From: DALYDP01 sp964541635
GTDB lineage: Bacteria > Patescibacteriota > Gracilibacteria > Peribacterales > Peribacteraceae
Reading direction: 5' to 3'
DNA: 7,676 nt
Assembly: GCA_964541635.1 (NCBI GenBank)
Contig: CAZIQM010000051.1
Span: 1 to 7,676 of the forward strand
Of this stretch, positions 4,879 through 7,676 are shown in pieces (the stretch's first letter is position 1; every line of letters starts with the position of its first letter). The notes beneath the pieces are model-generated. The model had not been told where the DNA came from and did not search any database. It saw only the letters and a list, made by a program, of their open reading frames with translations. The position numbers and the translations under genes are program-made.

Positions 4879-6234
4879 GTGCGCTTCCTGAGCCGGTTTC
4901 CGGGCGAAACGCGCCGCGCCGCGGCGGCCCTCATCACGCTCTTCGCGGTCGTGGCGATCGTCGGCGGCATGAATTTGCGCGCCCAAACGTCGTCGAATTG
5001 CGGCAACGGCATCCTCAACGAGGGGGAGGAGTGCGACGAAAGCACCCGCAACGGCATCGGCCCGAATTGCACGCAATCCTGCACGAAGGTGCGTTGCGGC
5101 GACGGCATCGTGTCGCAGATGGTCGGCGAGGAGTGCGACCCGGGAGGGTCGTCGGCATCGTCAGCGGCCGCGTGCGGCAAGGTCTGCGGTGCGACGTGCA
5201 AGTGGAAGATCGTGTCCTGCGCGGCCTCGAAATCTTCCGCGGCGTCGGCGTCGCCCGTGTCATCGTCCGCCCCGCCTTCCTCTGCACCCATCGCGCTTTC
5301 CACTTCATCCGCCCAACAGTCCTCTTCGTTGGTCGCAGCCCCCGTTTCGAGCGCCCTTTCCGTGCCGCCCGCCGTTTCATCGGCTCCGCCCGTCGTGATT
5401 CCTTCGTCGCCAACTCCCGCTTCGTCGGTCGTCCCCGTGGTCGCCGGCGCGTCGTCCGCTCCCGCGTCGAAGTCCGCGTCATTAGCGCAATCAAGCCAAT
5501 CCTCGTCCGTTGTCATCGTTGCGTCTTCGCCGTCGTCCGTCGCCCTTTCCTCCTCATCGGTTTCGCGAGCGTCCTCCTCCCGTTCCTCCGCCCCGTTCGT
5601 GCCGGTGTGCGCTGACGGCTGGATCCAAAAAGGCGAGGAGTGCGACGATGGCAACAGGGTCGACGGGGACGGATGTTCGCGCGATTGCATGAAAACGGAC
5701 GTGAGCCTCCCGTATTGCGGCGACGGGTTGTTCCAGGAGCCCGAGGAATGCGACAACGGCGCAGGGAATTCGAACGTCGATTCGAACGCCTGTCGCACCA
5801 ATTGCCGCAATCCGTTCTGCGGCGACGGCGTGAAAGACGCGAACGAAGGATGCGACGACGGCAATGCCAACGAGCGCGACGGTTGCACGTGGAATTGCGT
5901 CGTCAGCGTGTGCGGGAACGGGGCGATCGAGCAGGGCGAGGAGTGCGACACGGGCAACGCCAATTCCAACACGCAACCGAACGCGTGCCGCGACGTGTGC
6001 CGCAAGCCGTGGTGCGGCGACGGCGTAGCCGATGCCGGGGAGGAATGCGATGACGGGAACACGGACGACGAAGACGGGTGTTCGCACAAGTGCCTGCTCC
6101 GCTGCCCCGAGGACTCCACGAAAATCCAAGGCCGCTGCATTTCGCTCCAGGAAACCAAGCCGTGCGACGTGTTTTGCCAGGCGGGAACGGCCTGGGACGG
6201 CTTCGTGACGTGGCTGTTCGGGTTCTTCGACTAA
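4879..6234 (+). CDS. Secreted Ser-rich protein with DUF4215/Myxococcus-type cysteine repeats
   Basis: From GTG 4879 the product has 451 residues. Residues 1-36 look like a signal peptide: Arg at 2, 6, 12 and 13, a hydrophobic core, then LRAQ. Two cysteine repeats (41-68 and 73-104) follow, with CGNG/CGDG then EECD. Next comes a Ser/Ala/Pro/Val-rich linker (115-240), with 49 serines in 126 residues by my count and no Cys, and then five more repeats (244-405). The pattern CGDG-x(5)-GEECDDGN-x(4)-DGC-x(3)-C is that of DUF4215 and the Myxococcus cysteine-rich repeat, disulfide-linked modules of exported proteins. A last cysteine-containing segment (409-433) leads to a hydrophobic aromatic tail (WDGFVTWLFGFFD). 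I infer a surface or stalk-like protein whose linker spans the envelope or is glycosylated. Its function is unknown. It diverges from pyk, and 47 bases with no terminator separate it from the ABC-F gene. Confidence 0.85.
   Translation: MRFLSRFPGETRRAAAALITLFAVVAIVGGMNLRAQTSSNCGNGILNEGEECDESTRNGIGPNCTQSCTKVRCGDGIVSQMVGEECDPGGSSASSAAACGKVCGATCKWKIVSCAASKSSAASASPVSSSAPPSSAPIALSTSSAQQSSSLVAAPVSSALSVPPAVSSAPPVVIPSSPTPASSVVPVVAGASSAPASKSASLAQSSQSSSVVIVASSPSSVALSSSSVSRASSSRSSAPFVPVCADGWIQKGEECDDGNRVDGDGCSRDCMKTDVSLPYCGDGLFQEPEECDNGAGNSNVDSNACRTNCRNPFCGDGVKDANEGCDDGNANERDGCTWNCVVSVCGNGAIEQGEECDTGNANSNTQPNACRDVCRKPWCGDGVADAGEECDDGNTDDEDGCSHKCLLRCPEDSTKIQGRCISLQETKPCDVFCQAGTAWDGFVTWLFGFFD
4999..6093 (+). 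repeat. Seven cysteine-rich repeats split 2 + 5 by a Ser-rich linker
   Basis: The repeats lie at about 4999-5082 and 5095-5190, then 5608-5688, 5716-5805, 5815-5898, 5908-5997 and 6010-6093. Bases 5221-5598 encode the Cys-free Ser-rich linker. The last five alternate between a shorter form (CDDGN...DGC...C) and a longer form (CD-x-G...NSN...NACR..C). The two N-terminal copies are closer to the longer form and more degenerate. DNA such as TGCGGCGACGGCGT recurs in several copies, which suggests growth by internal duplication. Confidence 0.8.
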
Positions 6235-6281
6235 TACCTACCCCAACCGGCCGCGTTTCCCTATGATGCGGCGTCTTTCTT

Positions 6282-7676
6282 ATGGACCACGGCGACGTCA
6301 TCCTCCGGTTCCAAGACGTGACGTTTCATTACGACGTCACCAAACCCGTGCTCGAAGAAGCCAGTTTTTCGGTCCGCGAGAACGCGAAGCTCACCATCAT
6401 GGGCCAGAACGGCGCCGGCAAGAGCACGATGTTCAAGCTGATCACGAAGGCGCTCAAGCCGCAGGAAGGCGAGATCCACATGAAGCGCGGCGTGACGATC
6501 GGGATCGCGAAGCAGGTGATGGACCCCGCCGACCTGCAGAAGACGGTGGGGGAGTATTTCGCCGGCGCCTTCCCCGAGAAGAAGCACGACCTCGAACGCC
6601 ACGTCGCCCGGGTCCTCGACGCCGTGAACCTCGTGGCGCCGATGGACAAGAAGATGAGCCAGTTTTCCGGCGGCCAGAAAGCGCGCCTGCTCCTCGCCTA
6701 CGCGCTCATCCAAGAGCCGGACATTTTGCTCCTCGACGAACCGACCAATAACCTCGACGCGGCGGGCATCGACCACCTGACGGGCTTCCTCGTGATGTAC
6801 GACAAAACGTGCATCGTCATTTCCCACGATGCGGCGTTCCTCAACAGCTTCACGGACGGCGTGTTGTATCTCGACGTCCACTCGCACAAGGTCGACCAGT
6901 ACGTGGGCGACTACTTCAGCGTGCTCGAGAAAATCGAGGAACAGATCGAGCGCGAGCAGCGCCAGAACGCGCGCATGGAGAAGGCGATCCAGGACCAGAA
7001 GGACAAGATCAACTTCTTCTCGCACAAAGGCGGCAAGATGCGCAAACTCGCGAGCAAAATGCGCGACGCGGTCGAGGAAGCGGAGGAGAACAAGGTCGAG
7101 GTGCGCCGCGAGGACAAGACGATCCCGCCGTTCGAGATCGCGTCCGATCCGTTCGACAAGCCGCTCGTGAAGATCACGTCGGTGCACGTCATGAAGGACC
7201 ACAAGCTCACGAAGAAAAAGTGCGACGTCACCGTCCGGCGCAGGCACCGCGTGATCATCGTGGGACCCAATGGCATCGGCAAAACGTCGTTGTTGCAGGC
7301 GCTCGCGAACGGGACCGAAACGGGCGCCGTCATGACGCCGGGCGTGAAGGTCGGGTACTACACCCAGGACTTCTCGAACCTCGCGCTCGACAAAACGGTG
7401 TACCAGCTGCTCGAGGAAGTGATGGAGAAGCCGGACAACCAGAAGATCTACGAAACTGCCGCGCGGTTCCTGCTGCCCGGCGACAAAGTGCAGACGAAGG
7501 CGATCGCCCTCTCCGAAGGCCAGAAGGGATTGCTCTGCTTCGCGCGCTTCACGTTATTGCGCCCGACGTTGCTCATCCTCGATGAGCCGACGAACCACAT
7601 CAACTTCCGTCACCTGCCCGTCATCGCCGAGGCCCTCAACGAGTTCGAAGGCGGCATGATCCTCGTGAGCCACGAC
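6282..7676 (+). CDS. ABC-F family ATPase, 3' end beyond the window
   Basis: The 465 residues present contain two ABC ATPase domains and no membrane segments, the layout of ABC-F proteins, which act on ribosomes in translation or antibiotic protection. Domain 1 has Walker A GQNGAGKST (41-49), signature FSGGQKAR (128-135), Walker B and D-loop ILLLDEPTNNLD (148-159) and His182. A charged helical linker (about 204-285, many Glu, Lys, Arg and Gln) follows. Domain 2 has Walker A GPNGIGKTS (328-336), Gln362, an altered signature LSEGQ (410-414), LLILDEPTNHIN (430-441) and SHD at the very edge. Only 78 residues separate Walker A and the signature in domain 1, so there is no obvious arm insertion. ATG 6282 fits the domain start. 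It lacks a Shine-Dalgarno site, but TATGAT at 6262-6267 could be a -10 box giving a very short leader. The exact subfamily and role are not determinable from sequence alone. Confidence 0.92.
   Translation, partial: MDHGDVILRFQDVTFHYDVTKPVLEEASFSVRENAKLTIMGQNGAGKSTMFKLITKALKPQEGEIHMKRGVTIGIAKQVMDPADLQKTVGEYFAGAFPEKKHDLERHVARVLDAVNLVAPMDKKMSQFSGGQKARLLLAYALIQEPDILLLDEPTNNLDAAGIDHLTGFLVMYDKTCIVISHDAAFLNSFTDGVLYLDVHSHKVDQYVGDYFSVLEKIEEQIEREQRQNARMEKAIQDQKDKINFFSHKGGKMRKLASKMRDAVEEAEENKVEVRREDKTIPPFEIASDPFDKPLVKITSVHVMKDHKLTKKKCDVTVRRRHRVIIVGPNGIGKTSLLQALANGTETGAVMTPGVKVGYYTQDFSNLALDKTVYQLLEEVMEKPDNQKIYETAARFLLPGDKVQTKAIALSEGQKGLLCFARFTLLRPTLLILDEPTNHINFRHLPVIAEALNEFEGGMILVSHD

Noticed and set aside
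4825..4891. Possible 15-codon leader peptide (TTG 4844 to TGA 4891) after AAAGGAGG
   Set aside because: It uses a rare start with an 11-base spacer and runs into the next gene. There is no run of a regulatory amino acid and no hairpin, so nothing beyond the purine run supports it.
3387..5615. A 742-codon open frame on the plus strand
   Set aside because: It runs antisense to all of pyk and then out of frame through the next gene. The product is mostly Arg, Val, Asp and Ala without motifs, a usual shadow in GC-rich DNA.
4782..6158. Open frame on the minus strand continuing pyk upstream, giving a 928-residue fusion
   Set aside because: Pyruvate kinase begins properly at 4781. The upstream part is low-complexity Ser/His/Pro and Asp/Glu/Ala text antisense to the cysteine-repeat gene, whose repeats and signal peptide are clearly the coding sense.
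4782..6281. Sign of horizontal transfer for the cysteine-repeat gene
   Set aside because: Its GC-rich codons look like those of its neighbours, and no integrase, transposase or flanking repeats are present. The biased composition is explained by the Ser-rich linker.

Overview
The window is GC-rich, densely coding bacterial DNA with short intergenic gaps. The gene set and several signatures suggest a member of the Candidate Phyla Radiation (Patescibacteria), possibly one of its GC-rich lineages. The clues are: an FtsL-like protein with a TKGY...LE coiled-coil start directly after rsmH; an ABC-F ATPase whose second site reads LSEGQ and EPTNHIN, as I recall from CPR proteins; a Ser-rich secreted protein with Myxococcus-type cysteine repeats; and few Shine-Dalgarno sites. 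This placement is inference from motifs, not from a search; a myxobacterium-like or other GC-rich lineage is not excluded.

Layout. Bases 1-91 hold a tRNA-Ser(GCU) lacking only its first base, followed by a bidirectional terminator (103-130). On the minus strand lie a secreted protein with two fibronectin type III domains (142-1257) and a small L,D-transpeptidase-like protein (1327-1887). A 191-bp divergent region rich in short dyads (1888-2078) separates these from a plus-strand pair, rsmH (2079-2978) and an FtsL-like gene (2978-3319), whose stop and start overlap by one base. A second bidirectional terminator (3329-3352) lies between this pair and the convergent pyruvate kinase gene (3372-4781, minus). 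A 97-bp divergent gap follows, then on the plus strand a secreted cysteine-repeat/Ser-rich protein (4879-6234) and an ABC-F ATPase (6282 to the window edge, 3' end missing).

How the genes fit together. Envelope functions dominate: a putative peptidoglycan cross-linking enzyme, a divisome protein, and two exported multidomain proteins that could act at the cell surface. Translation is served by the tRNA, the rRNA methyltransferase and the ABC-F protein. Pyruvate kinase is the only central-metabolism gene.

The window looks mostly like ordinary chromosome. I see no mobile element, CRISPR array, defence island or clearly new multi-gene system. The points most worth a second look are a Cys/His-rich insertion in pyruvate kinase, the asymmetric ABC-F sites, the alternating cysteine-repeat types in the secreted protein, and the scarcity of Shine-Dalgarno sites with hints of leaderless transcripts.
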